The position numbers were made by a program, and so were the translations under genes. Positions 6,112 to 12,844 of a stretch of DNA of 20,173 bases are shown piece after piece. The stretch comes from a virus. The stretch lies in IMG/VR virus record IMGVR_UViG_3300044732_001134, positions 1 through 20,173 of that record; one strand, 5' to 3'. The notes beneath the pieces were generated by a model that was given only the letters and a program-made list of their open reading frames with translations, ran no database searches and had not been told where the DNA came from. How positions within the stretch are numbered: position 1 is the first letter of the stretch; each line of letters opens with the position of its first letter.

Positions 6112-6566
6112 GTTACAAATTCTGGATGCTCATGCTGCAACCAATCTTCTAGGAGTGCTATATAGAACTCATGGCTTTCATGATTGTAGTAAATGCAGCG
6201 ATAAGCATCGCTGTTTGGCATATCTTCAAAAGCCACAAAAATCTTGCTTCGATTAAACTTAAATATTAACAGTGGCTTTTTACTAACCTGCTGGCCTTGA
6301 CGTATGGTTTGCTGCCAAAATTCTACTAGTTGCGGAGTTTTTGAGGTAAGCAGTTGTGAAGTAAGATGGTCTTCGGCATAGCCTTTTACTTCCACGCACC
6401 ACAAATTAGTGCGTCCTGGAACGTATAAGTCGCCTTTTAGCAAATGCTTGGGGTCTAGGGCACCACTTCCAGGTATTCGCTCCCACCCTAAACCGGTGTG
6501 TTTACGCAAGAGGTCACGTGCCACAGTTTCTGTGCGCGCACCTTTTGCTCGGGCATCAACGACCAT
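6108..6566 (-). CDS. PD-(D/E)xK nuclease, probable Holliday-junction resolvase-like
   Basis: A 152-residue protein with the layout of small PD-(D/E)xK nucleases of the archaeal Hjc type. Glu13 lies in KGARTETVARDLL, followed by RIPGSGA (30-36), Asp46 in KGDLYVP and Glu59-x-Lys61 in CVEVKGY, then a helical region and a C-terminal strand-rich half. Such enzymes cut branched or Holliday-junction DNA, which would resolve recombination intermediates and branched replication products. It stands between the SbcC-like gene and the flap exonuclease, the place held by D14 in T5 as I recall it. The ATG at 6566 overlaps the upstream stop as TAATG. Its own stop codon lies inside the -35 box of the next promoter. 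Substrate preference is inferred. Confidence 0.72.
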   Translation of the reverse strand: MVVDARAKGARTETVARDLLRKHTGLGWERIPGSGALDPKHLLKGDLYVPGRTNLWCVEVKGYAEDHLTSQLLTSKTPQLVEFWQQTIRQGQQVSKKPLLIFKFNRSKIFVAFEDMPNSDAYRCIYYNHESHEFYIALLEDWLQHEHPEFVT

Positions 6567-6865
6567 TACGCTTGCGTCGCACTGGCAGTTTTACGTGCAG
6601 GTTGTACGATGGGCTTGGCAACCTTGGCGGCAGCCACAGGTTCAGCGGCTGGGGCTGTGTCAACCATTGGCTCAGGGGCGGGGACTGATCGAAAGTCAAC
6701 AGTCTTAACCTCCAGTTCGTCTACGCTGTAGGTAACTGTGCCACTTTCAGCAGTTAAGCTGGCCAGTTCCTCTGCGGTAACCGTCATGTTTAGTGTTACT
6801 GGTTGGCGCACACCATTTCGCATAATGGTTGGTTTAACCGCAGTGCTTCGTTCAATTTTAATCAT
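6566..6865 (-). CDS. Unknown small protein with Ala/Pro/Val-rich tail
   Basis: A 99-residue protein I do not recognise. Residues 1-57 look like a small beta-rich domain (repeated Val/Thr strands, ELEVKTVDF). Residues 58-99 are Pro/Ala/Val/Lys-rich and likely disordered, with repeated AxPxV-like segments. The start at 6865 (MIKIERS) is preferred over an upstream in-frame start because GAGG lies 6 bases before it and it begins right after the SbcC-like stop at 6867. Its stop overlaps the resolvase-like ATG as TAATG. Coupling to both neighbours suggests a role with the recombination nucleases, perhaps as an adaptor, but there is no direct evidence. Confidence 0.75.
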   Translation of the reverse strand: MIKIERSTAVKPTIMRNGVRQPVTLNMTVTAEELASLTAESGTVTYSVDELEVKTVDFRSVPAPEPMVDTAPAAEPVAAAKVAKPIVQPARKTASATQA

Positions 6866-6866
6866 A

Positions 6867-8705
6867 TTATACCTCGATTTGTGATATGTTGTTGTGTTTG
6901 ACAACATTTACCTTTTCTAGTAAGGGATGTGTAAATCCATGCGATACCAAAAAGGTGTTTAGGTGTTCTTCGCCTAGTAGAACTTCTACTAGTCGTTCTT
7001 TGCCATCCACATCCAGTGCCTCAACTGTTTCGTCCAAGATCAACAAGTTAATTCTGCTTGAACTTAGGGTCTGCATTAGTTTGCGAATAGCTAACAATGT
7101 GGCTACGTTAACTCTGGCACGTTCACCACCGCTTAGTGCCAGTATTTCAATATCACGACCATTGTCTGTGATAACCACATTTAGTTTATCACTAGCCGAA
7201 ATTTTAAAACCAATTTGAAAACGACCGTCTGACAAGTCAACCAAGTAGCTGTTTGTGATTTCTTCTAGGTCTTTGACCAAGCACTCAATTTTGTAAGCCA
7301 CTAAGCCAGTGGTTGAAAACGTTTTTGTTAGCACGTTAACAGTACTCATGCGCTCTGATAGCTCGTGTAAGTTTGTGCTGTAGGTTTCCAACTCACTATT
7401 CATTTCAGTGATCTGAGTGCTCAATGACTCCACACGCGCATTGTGTGCACTAGCAGCCAAGTTGTGCTTTTCGGCTTGTGCAATCGCAGTTTTTAAGTTG
7501 CTGATTGCAGTTTGCAGTGCTTGAAACTTTGAATCCAGTTCGTTTTTGTCTAACAAGTCTGTGCTGATTTCTGGGTCAATAAGTGCATGGTACTTTTCCC
7601 ATTCTTCACTGGACTTGTTTGCGTTTTCCCAGGTTTGAGTACGTTTGACGATATCTGCACGTAGTGCGTCTAGTTCACGAATACGTGCTGTTAGTGCCAT
7701 ATTGCTGGTTTGTGCAAAGTCTTGAATTTTTTCTTGCTCAGCTACTAGTTCAGCAATCTTGGCTTCATCAATCTCTTGTAAACAAGTCGGGCACGTTCCG
7801 TGCAGTGCAGCAATCTTTTTAACAAATGCTTGCGAATCACGAATTGTTTTTGAATGCTCAACTACTTGTTTGTCTAGCTGAGTGCTTTCGGTAACCAATG
7901 GACGCACATCTTCACTGGGCTTTTCAGGAATTGGAAACAGCTTGATTTTTGACTGTAGCTGGCGATAAGTGTTGTTTTGCGTGATACGTTTATTAATAGC
8001 TTCTAAGCTACCAATTTGCGTTTCAAGCTCAGCACTACCAGTTACCAGTTCATCTGGAACTGTGGGAACTGCTTGCAGCGGTTTAGGTAACAGGTTTGTG
8101 TTGGCATACTTGGTTAACCAAGCATTAACAGTGTCTACTTGAGCCTGCACTTTGGCAATATCACGGCTTAGCTCTTGAGCAGTTTCCTTAAAAACTTCTT
8201 GTGCTTGAGTATACTTGCCCAAGTTCAAGATTTCAATTAAGAACTTTTTACGTGCTGTGTCAGGTGCAGTTAAAAACTCTAGACTACCAGCATTTGACTG
8301 ATACACAATCTGACTAAAGCTCTTGTGATCAAATCCCAAGATTTCTTCAATGGCTTTGTAAGTTTGTGTGCTGGTGTGTGCACTAATGTCTGTGCTACCA
8401 CGAAACAGCTTAACGGTTTGAGTACTACCACGACGTGTGTTGATTGTGTACTCTGTGCCGTCTTTTTCAAACACCAGCGAGATTTCGTAGTGTTTGCTGT
8501 CAACATAGCGATTGATAATATCGGCTTTTTTAATTGACTTTGAATTCTTGTTGAACAGGACTTCTTCTAGGATAAGTGCAATAGAACTTTTACCGTGGCC
8601 GTTTTTGCCTACCAGCTGCGTTAGCTGTGCATTGGAAAAATCAATAGAATTGTCCGCGCCGTAACTGAAAGCATTAGACCATGCTAGTGTTTTTATTGTT
8701 ATCAT
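6867..8705 (-). CDS. SbcC/gp46-like ATPase subunit of recombination nuclease (T5 D13 type)
   Basis: SMC-like ATPase (612 residues) that pairs with the SbcD-like nuclease to process DNA ends and branched DNA. It shows the Walker A motif GKNGHGKSS (33-41), a long coiled-coil arm, a zinc-hook CPTC (Cys305, Cys308) at the arm tip, a second coiled coil, the ABC signature LSGGERARVNV (524-534) and Walker B LLILDE (554-559). The Glu that ends Walker B is the catalytic base. The length is near that of phage SbcC-type proteins and well below E. coli SbcC (about 1050) because the arms are short. The ATG at 8705 overlaps the glutaredoxin gene by 32 bases and has no clear ribosome site, so translation is probably coupled. 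Confidence 0.93.
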   Translation of the reverse strand: MITIKTLAWSNAFSYGADNSIDFSNAQLTQLVGKNGHGKSSIALILEEVLFNKNSKSIKKADIINRYVDSKHYEISLVFEKDGTEYTINTRRGSTQTVKLFRGSTDISAHTSTQTYKAIEEILGFDHKSFSQIVYQSNAGSLEFLTAPDTARKKFLIEILNLGKYTQAQEVFKETAQELSRDIAKVQAQVDTVNAWLTKYANTNLLPKPLQAVPTVPDELVTGSAELETQIGSLEAINKRITQNNTYRQLQSKIKLFPIPEKPSEDVRPLVTESTQLDKQVVEHSKTIRDSQAFVKKIAALHGTCPTCLQEIDEAKIAELVAEQEKIQDFAQTSNMALTARIRELDALRADIVKRTQTWENANKSSEEWEKYHALIDPEISTDLLDKNELDSKFQALQTAISNLKTAIAQAEKHNLAASAHNARVESLSTQITEMNSELETYSTNLHELSERMSTVNVLTKTFSTTGLVAYKIECLVKDLEEITNSYLVDLSDGRFQIGFKISASDKLNVVITDNGRDIEILALSGGERARVNVATLLAIRKLMQTLSSSRINLLILDETVEALDVDGKERLVEVLLGEEHLNTFLVSHGFTHPLLEKVNVVKHNNISQIEV

Positions 8706-8946
8706 GTGCGAGTTTTCGTTTTAGTTCTTGTAAGCCACCAACATACACACCATCTACAAAAATTTGTGGAACACTGCGTGCTTGTGGAACTAGCTCAATT
8801 AAGTCTTTTTTAGTGTAGCCGTTAATACCCAACATACGTTCTTCGATTGCAATACCATGTAAGTCCAGCAGTCGCTTGGCTTCGGTGCAGGCAGGGCAGT
8901 TTGTTTGTGACCATACTTGCGCTGATTTAGGTGAGTTTTTCTGCAT
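8674..8946 (-). CDS. Glutaredoxin
   Basis: A 90-residue thioredoxin-fold redox protein with the dithiol site CPAC, the cis-proline loop SVPQIFVDG and the GG-x2-EL segment. It could reduce the cysteine pair of the phage class II reductase or other disulfides. The ATG at 8946 is chosen because GGAG lies 10 bases upstream and it gives the usual family length; a TTG 10 codons earlier would read through that ribosome site. The gene is wedged between the two nuclease subunits and overlaps the SbcD-like gene by 20 bases and the SbcC-like gene by 32, so all three are translated as a coupled set. NrdH-type redoxins are a related alternative. Confidence 0.9.
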   Translation of the reverse strand: MQKNSPKSAQVWSQTNCPACTEAKRLLDLHGIAIEERMLGINGYTKKDLIELVPQARSVPQIFVDGVYVGGLQELKRKLAHDNNKNTSMV

Positions 8947-9883
8947 GATTTTGCATCTCCTTGAGAACCTTGTCAATTGTGGGTTCTGGTAATTCTAAGA
9001 TATAAGTTAAGTATTCGCGAACTTCTGCATCCAGCGACATTTCAGGGTCTAGGATTAGTGCACTATCAGTATCACGTTTGAGAACTTTTGAAGAAATAAG
9101 CTCACTATCGGCTAATTCTCCAAGCTCTTGCATGTCGCCTTGGACTTCGTACATGGTATGATCAAAGTCTGTGGGAACTGGCGTTTCGTCTGCGGCAATT
9201 GTTCGCTTAATGAGTTGCGGCAAGTTGAATTTAAGCCACTGATGTTCCAAGCTACTAGCATCAAGCAGAATAGCACCGGTATCAACCCTGGAACGATGAA
9301 AGCTAGTAGTATAAGGGCTACCAGGGTAAAGAATATTTCTTTGAGAGTTTTCATAACTGTGTAGGTCACCGGCTAAGACAACCTGCCAGCTGGCAAATAT
9401 GTCCAAGTCTACTTCTGGTTTAACGTGTGGTGGAATCTCGCCACGAACGTGTGTGCAAAGAATACGGCCCACAAAAGCTCTGCCATTCTTTTCGTAATCT
9501 TTTAGCTTGTTGTAGGGAATAATGTCAATGTCAAAGCCGCAATTTTGGTAGTAATCGTCAATTACACTTACCAGTGGGTTTAAGCGATGTGTGGACCTTT
9601 TTAGGTTTGTTAAAAATGTTGTGTCTTTTTTCAACATTTCGTGGTTGCCTGGATAGATCAGTGTGGGCTTTGTAAATGACTCCACAAAGTCAAAGTAGAG
9701 TTCTACTTCGTCCATGGTTGGTAGTCTGTCAAACACGTCACCACCTATGATTACCAAGTCTGCTGATTCTTGCATTTCTGCAAACTGCTCAACAAACATT
9801 TTGAAGCGATTTTTAGCCCAGGCAACTGGAACATTCTTTTGACCCAGCTTGATGTGTACGTCTGCTGTAAAGAGTATTTTCAT
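8927..9883 (-). CDS. SbcD/gp47-like nuclease subunit (T5 D12 type)
   Basis: Mn-dependent metallophosphatase-fold nuclease (318 residues), partner of the SbcC-like ATPase in trimming DNA ends and cutting hairpins. The five metal-site motifs occur in order: DVH (9-11), GGDVFDR, GNHE, THV and GDLHS. The C-terminal part is acidic and helical, as expected for the region that contacts the partner's coiled coil. It follows a terminator-like hairpin after the ssDNA-binding protein gene. The ATG at 9883 has no visible ribosome site; TATAAT directly precedes it but is too close to act as a -10 box for this start. The order SbcD-glutaredoxin-SbcC is unusual in having a gene inserted between the two subunits. 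Confidence 0.93.
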   Translation of the reverse strand: MKILFTADVHIKLGQKNVPVAWAKNRFKMFVEQFAEMQESADLVIIGGDVFDRLPTMDEVELYFDFVESFTKPTLIYPGNHEMLKKDTTFLTNLKRSTHRLNPLVSVIDDYYQNCGFDIDIIPYNKLKDYEKNGRAFVGRILCTHVRGEIPPHVKPEVDLDIFASWQVVLAGDLHSYENSQRNILYPGSPYTTSFHRSRVDTGAILLDASSLEHQWLKFNLPQLIKRTIAADETPVPTDFDHTMYEVQGDMQELGELADSELISSKVLKRDTDSALILDPEMSLDAEVREYLTYILELPEPTIDKVLKEMQNHAEKLT

Positions 9884-9894
9884 ATTATACGAGA

Positions 9895-9932
9895 CAAAAT
9901 AGCCCGCTAAGCTTTTAAGTTTAGCGGGCTAT
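9895..9932 (-). terminator. Terminator-like hairpin after the ssDNA-binding protein gene
   Basis: A perfect 12-bp stem (ATAGCCCGCTAA, 9899-9910, with TTAGCGGGCTAT, 9921-9932) with a 10-base loop. On the minus strand the stem's end runs into a short T stretch (ATTTTGT). It lies 8 bases after the stop codon. The weak T run suggests partial termination, letting some RNA continue into the SbcD-like gene, for which no separate promoter is evident. Confidence 0.75.
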
Positions 9933-9939
9933 GTGTTGT

Positions 9940-10581
9940 TTAACCTAGTTCTTTAACAGCTTCTTGAGCAGCGTCATCGCCTGCGTCGCCGTCGTCAGTG
10001 TTTGTGGTAATTTTTATCAGGGTTGCTAGTACTTCGGCTTCAGTTGGACGTGGGTACTTTTCGTCAATGGACTTGGCTTCGTCAGCCACAGCACGTTCAG
10101 CATCAGTTAGCTTGCGTGGCTTGCAACGTAACACACTTAGATCATAGCTGATGTTAAAAGCCAGTGGGCCTGTTTTGGTACGCTTGAACACAACATCCCA
10201 GCCGGTGTCTGGATCGGTTGGGTCACCCAAGTCTTCGGCTGCACTTACAATTTGCTCAAACAGTTTCTTTTTCAAGTTAAGTGCTTTGACTTTGCCGTCT
10301 TTGGGGTCAATACAGTTAACTGTGTACGACCATGAGCACTTCAAGTCTGGAAAGTAGGTAGGAACGTGATCGACTTCCAGATTGTCGAATTTTTCTTTGT
10401 CACGGCTAAAAGCCAAGCATTCAACTGGAATGTCTTTGTTGTTTGCACCCTTCAACCAGTAAATATAACGGGGCAATACGCCACCAATCAATCTGACTGT
10501 GTTTTCGCCGTCTTTGTACTCAAAAGCCTCAACTTTGTTGGAAATTGCTTTGCCTTTGGTGTTTTTAAATGAAATTGCCAT
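9940..10581 (-). CDS. Single-stranded DNA-binding protein (gp32-like)
   Basis: A 213-residue protein with the look of phage replication SSBs. The N-terminal core has the strand pattern ENTVRLIGGVLPRYIYWLKG, then a Cys-containing central part and the segment GWDVVFKRTKTGPLAFNISY, typical of OB-fold SSBs of tailed phages. The C-terminus is strongly acidic (TDDGDAGDD, then a short hydrophobic end), the usual docking tail for polymerase, helicase and nucleases. It would coat ssDNA at the fork and in recombination. It starts 3 bases after the stop of the upstream unknown gene and shares the promoter at 10979. A terminator follows, so it should be made in quantity. I assign it by overall pattern; no single motif is diagnostic. 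Confidence 0.75.
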   Translation of the reverse strand: MAISFKNTKGKAISNKVEAFEYKDGENTVRLIGGVLPRYIYWLKGANNKDIPVECLAFSRDKEKFDNLEVDHVPTYFPDLKCSWSYTVNCIDPKDGKVKALNLKKKLFEQIVSAAEDLGDPTDPDTGWDVVFKRTKTGPLAFNISYDLSVLRCKPRKLTDAERAVADEAKSIDEKYPRPTEAEVLATLIKITTNTDDGDAGDDAAQEAVKELG

Positions 10582-10584
10582 TGT

Positions 10585-10959
10585 TTAATTCTCGTATTTG
10601 AAATATATTTTGTTTTGTGTTATTTTGAGCAGGGGATTGTGTGCAAGTGTATCTAAGTCTAGGTCTTTGAAATAACTCAAGTCTAAATGGGTAACTTTGT
10701 ACAATTTGTACAAGCTATAATCGCGTCTTCCTGCTAGTCGAATATATTGTGCTTTAAAAGCTATATCCGTGGTGTCATCAAAAAGTGAAGCGGCGTCTAG
10801 TAAAAAACTGTGTCCGACAAGGTTGCGGTAATTATTTGTGTCGCGATGGTTTTTCGGTATTAGTTTTTTGCCAGAATGCCGTTCCAACATTTGTAGCATT
10901 AATTTAGGGTCACAGTTGGTTTCAGACTCCAGTAGTTCTAAGTTGAAGAATAAGGCCAT
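10585..10959 (-). CDS. Unknown protein, 124 residues
   Basis: I do not recognise this protein. It begins with a hydrophobic/acidic helix (MALFFNLELLE), has a basic segment near residues 28-40 (RHSGKKLIPKNHRD), and ends in alternating hydrophobic and polar residues (LLKITQNKIYFKYEN). No catalytic motif is obvious. It is the first gene after a strong promoter (10979-11007) and lies directly upstream of the ssDNA-binding protein gene, with only 3 bases between, so it is expressed together with it. It could be a small replication or recombination factor, since its place lies between the SF2 helicase and SSB. The ribosome site before the ATG at 10959 is weak. Confidence 0.8.
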   Translation of the reverse strand: MALFFNLELLESETNCDPKLMLQMLERHSGKKLIPKNHRDTNNYRNLVGHSFLLDAASLFDDTTDIAFKAQYIRLAGRRDYSLYKLYKVTHLDLSYFKDLDLDTLAHNPLLKITQNKIYFKYEN

Positions 10960-10978
10960 AATGTGTTGCTAAGACTAT

Positions 10979-11007
10979 ATTATACTACATTGACCAACGT
11001 TTGACAA
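10979..11007 (-). promoter_or_regulatory. Promoter for unknown gene plus ssDNA-binding protein (copy 1 of a duplicated promoter)
   Basis: TTGTCA (11002-11007), 17-base spacer, TATAAT (10979-10984). The larger sequence 10972-11017 shares AAATTTACACTTGTCAAA and TATAATATAGTCT exactly with 19451-19496. The spacer differs between the two, so the shared parts are probably under selection. Confidence 0.85.
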
Positions 11008-11018
11008 GTGTAAATTTA

Positions 11019-12314
11019 TCATACCGTTATTACCTGCCAGCCTTTACGTAAGTAAAGCGCAAGTCTGTCATTGTTTTGTTTTTTATCAGCATAGCCAGCA
11101 AAGTTAATGTCCACTACTAGTGGATTTAGTTTACCGTCATGCATACGCTGTACCCTGCCCACAATTTGCTCTAGCAAACTATCGTTGCTCATTGGGGCGG
11201 CAAGAATCACACAGCTAAGCGAGTTAATAGATATGCCTTCTGAGAAGATTTGCCTACTACCCGCAATGGCACGCTTTTCTCCACTAAGCACTTGCTGCTT
11301 AACAAGTTGTCGTTCTTCGTATTCGGTATCGCCTGTAACAACCGCGCAATCTTCACCAATGTATTCCTTTACTTTGTGTAGAAATTCTACTCTGTCTGCA
11401 ATAACCAACACACTGTGGCCTTCTTGAATATGCATGAGTGCTAGTGCAGCTATAAACTCACGATACTTTTCTGACTCCAACAGTTCCGATACTTTCTCCA
11501 CCCAGGTTACTCCTGGCTTGAGTGTAATGCCACTTTTAACAATGTGTACTGTGGGTGTTAGCGTATGTGATTGTGGCGGCTTATAGACTAGTGGTCCAAA
11601 GTAATCGCCGAATAAAATGTGCTTGCCGTCTTTGCGAATCATTGTGCCCGATAGGGCGATTCTGTAACGTGCATGGAAAGCGTCCACTGTTTGTGCAAAT
11701 GTAGTGGCAGGACAGTGGTGCGCTTCGTCCAAGATAATACACCCAAACTCCTTAGCCAAATCACCAGCATGCTTAACAAGGGTTTGTATGTTGGCGACCG
11801 TGATAAAGTGGTCGGCGTAGTCCACTCGTCCACCACCAATAACGCCGGGTTCTTGCCCAAATAACACGGCGATTTCTTCACACCACTGGTCTCGGAGTGC
11901 GGCAGTGTGGGTAATAACAAGAGTTTTTTGGGCAAACTTGTGTGCAAGGTGTAAGGCTGTAAAAGTCTTTCCCCATCCCACAAGGGCATTGATAAAACAG
12001 GTGTCGTCGATTGGGTCATAAACCACTTGCTGCTCGGGTCGTAAACCAAATTTAGGCGTTGGAAAAGGTACTGCCTCAAGCACTCGTTTATCAATGATTT
12101 CATAATCTTCGGGCACTAAGTCTAAGCGGCCTTGTGGGATACTTAGAATACCTTTGGGCAATACTTTGTAGTTTTTGATAGTTTCTATGGGACTAAACTT
12201 TTTAGCACCAGTGTCTTTTTTGATTTTGTAGGTAAGTGCACTAATAACCCGCTTGGTATGTTCTACACCAGGGTTATCCATGTAAATACGGTTTGATATT
12301 ACTGCTTTAGGCAT
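11019..12314 (-). CDS. SF2 DNA helicase (T5 D10 / UvsW type)
   Basis: A 431-residue ATP-dependent helicase of the SF2 type related to UvsW and Ssl2. Motif I is VGWGKT (112-117), motif Ia contains VITHTAALRDQW, motif II DEAH (196-199), motif III SGT (222-224), motif V EGISINSLSCVI and motif VI QIVGRVQR. UvsW-type enzymes reverse forks, unwind branched DNA and help restart replication. The ATG at 12314 overlaps the upstream stop as TAATG and has GGAG 9 bases before it; an upstream TTG is less likely. In T5 the D10 helicase also follows the polymerase gene, as here. The N-terminal 90 residues form a basic accessory domain before the helicase core. Confidence 0.92.
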   Translation of the reverse strand: MPKAVISNRIYMDNPGVEHTKRVISALTYKIKKDTGAKKFSPIETIKNYKVLPKGILSIPQGRLDLVPEDYEIIDKRVLEAVPFPTPKFGLRPEQQVVYDPIDDTCFINALVGWGKTFTALHLAHKFAQKTLVITHTAALRDQWCEEIAVLFGQEPGVIGGGRVDYADHFITVANIQTLVKHAGDLAKEFGCIILDEAHHCPATTFAQTVDAFHARYRIALSGTMIRKDGKHILFGDYFGPLVYKPPQSHTLTPTVHIVKSGITLKPGVTWVEKVSELLESEKYREFIAALALMHIQEGHSVLVIADRVEFLHKVKEYIGEDCAVVTGDTEYEERQLVKQQVLSGEKRAIAGSRQIFSEGISINSLSCVILAAPMSNDSLLEQIVGRVQRMHDGKLNPLVVDINFAGYADKKQNNDRLALYLRKGWQVITV

Positions 12315-12844
12315 TAGACCATTCTCCAACTATCTGGCTCTGATTTTTCACAAAAGCCATAAAAAATAAAGCCCATGCCGTGTTGTAAGACTCTGGCATA
12401 ACTTTCAAACTCCGTGGGGTGTCGCATACATTTAAAACGGCTGCTAATGCCCACAAGTTCAACCACACACCCTAGACCACTTGCAGGTAAAACTTGTTTG
12501 ATCCGCTTTGTGGTCAGTTTGGCGCGTATGGTTTTACGGTACTGAAATGTGTGACCACTACTATCCACAAACCAAGTCTTTGATTTTGCAAGTTTAACCA
12601 AGTCTGCTAAAAAGTAAACCGCAGTGCGAATTGCAAACAGCTTTTCGCCCTGCGATTTTAGGTGTAGTCTGCGCAAGCCCAGTGTGCTACCAGGCACGGT
12701 TTTATCGTCTATGACTTTAAAGCTCACAGCAGCTTGATTTTGTTCATCAACATAGTTAACCATGTAGTATGTGACACCATCACGCTGCTGTGGCTCACGC
12801 TCACCTAGCCGGAACACGGGCCAGGTTATTTCCGTTAAATTCAT
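12314..12844 (-). CDS. Unknown protein between polymerase and helicase (176 residues)
   Basis: I do not recognise this protein. The N-terminal half is beta-rich (YYMVNYVDEQ, AVSFKVIDD) and the middle is basic (FQYRKTIRAKLTTKRIKQV). The end has two Cys and a His (ELVGISSRFKCMRHP) and a hydrophobic segment, GMGFIFYGF. The basic middle could bind nucleic acid. The ATG at 12844 (MNLTEITW) is chosen because a longer in-frame start would overlap the polymerase by more than 120 bases; this one overlaps by 44. Its stop overlaps the helicase ATG as TAATG, so it is coupled to both polymerase and helicase and may act with them. Function unknown. Confidence 0.75.
   Translation of the reverse strand: MNLTEITWPVFRLGEREPQQRDGVTYYMVNYVDEQNQAAVSFKVIDDKTVPGSTLGLRRLHLKSQGEKLFAIRTAVYFLADLVKLAKSKTWFVDSSGHTFQYRKTIRAKLTTKRIKQVLPASGLGCVVELVGISSRFKCMRHPTEFESYARVLQHGMGFIFYGFCEKSEPDSWRMV

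Noticed and set aside
9884-9890. TATAAT directly before the SbcD-like ATG
   Set aside because: No matching -35 is found 16-18 bases upstream (it would fall in the terminator stem) and transcription would start inside the gene. The same TATAATATG at 6865 is explained by the GAGG ribosome site and stop codon there.
11639-12103. Minus-strand frame of 154 codons in another phase
   Set aside because: It overlaps helicase motifs I, II and III in the correct frame and has a Leu/Ser/Thr-rich composition typical of an out-of-frame reading.
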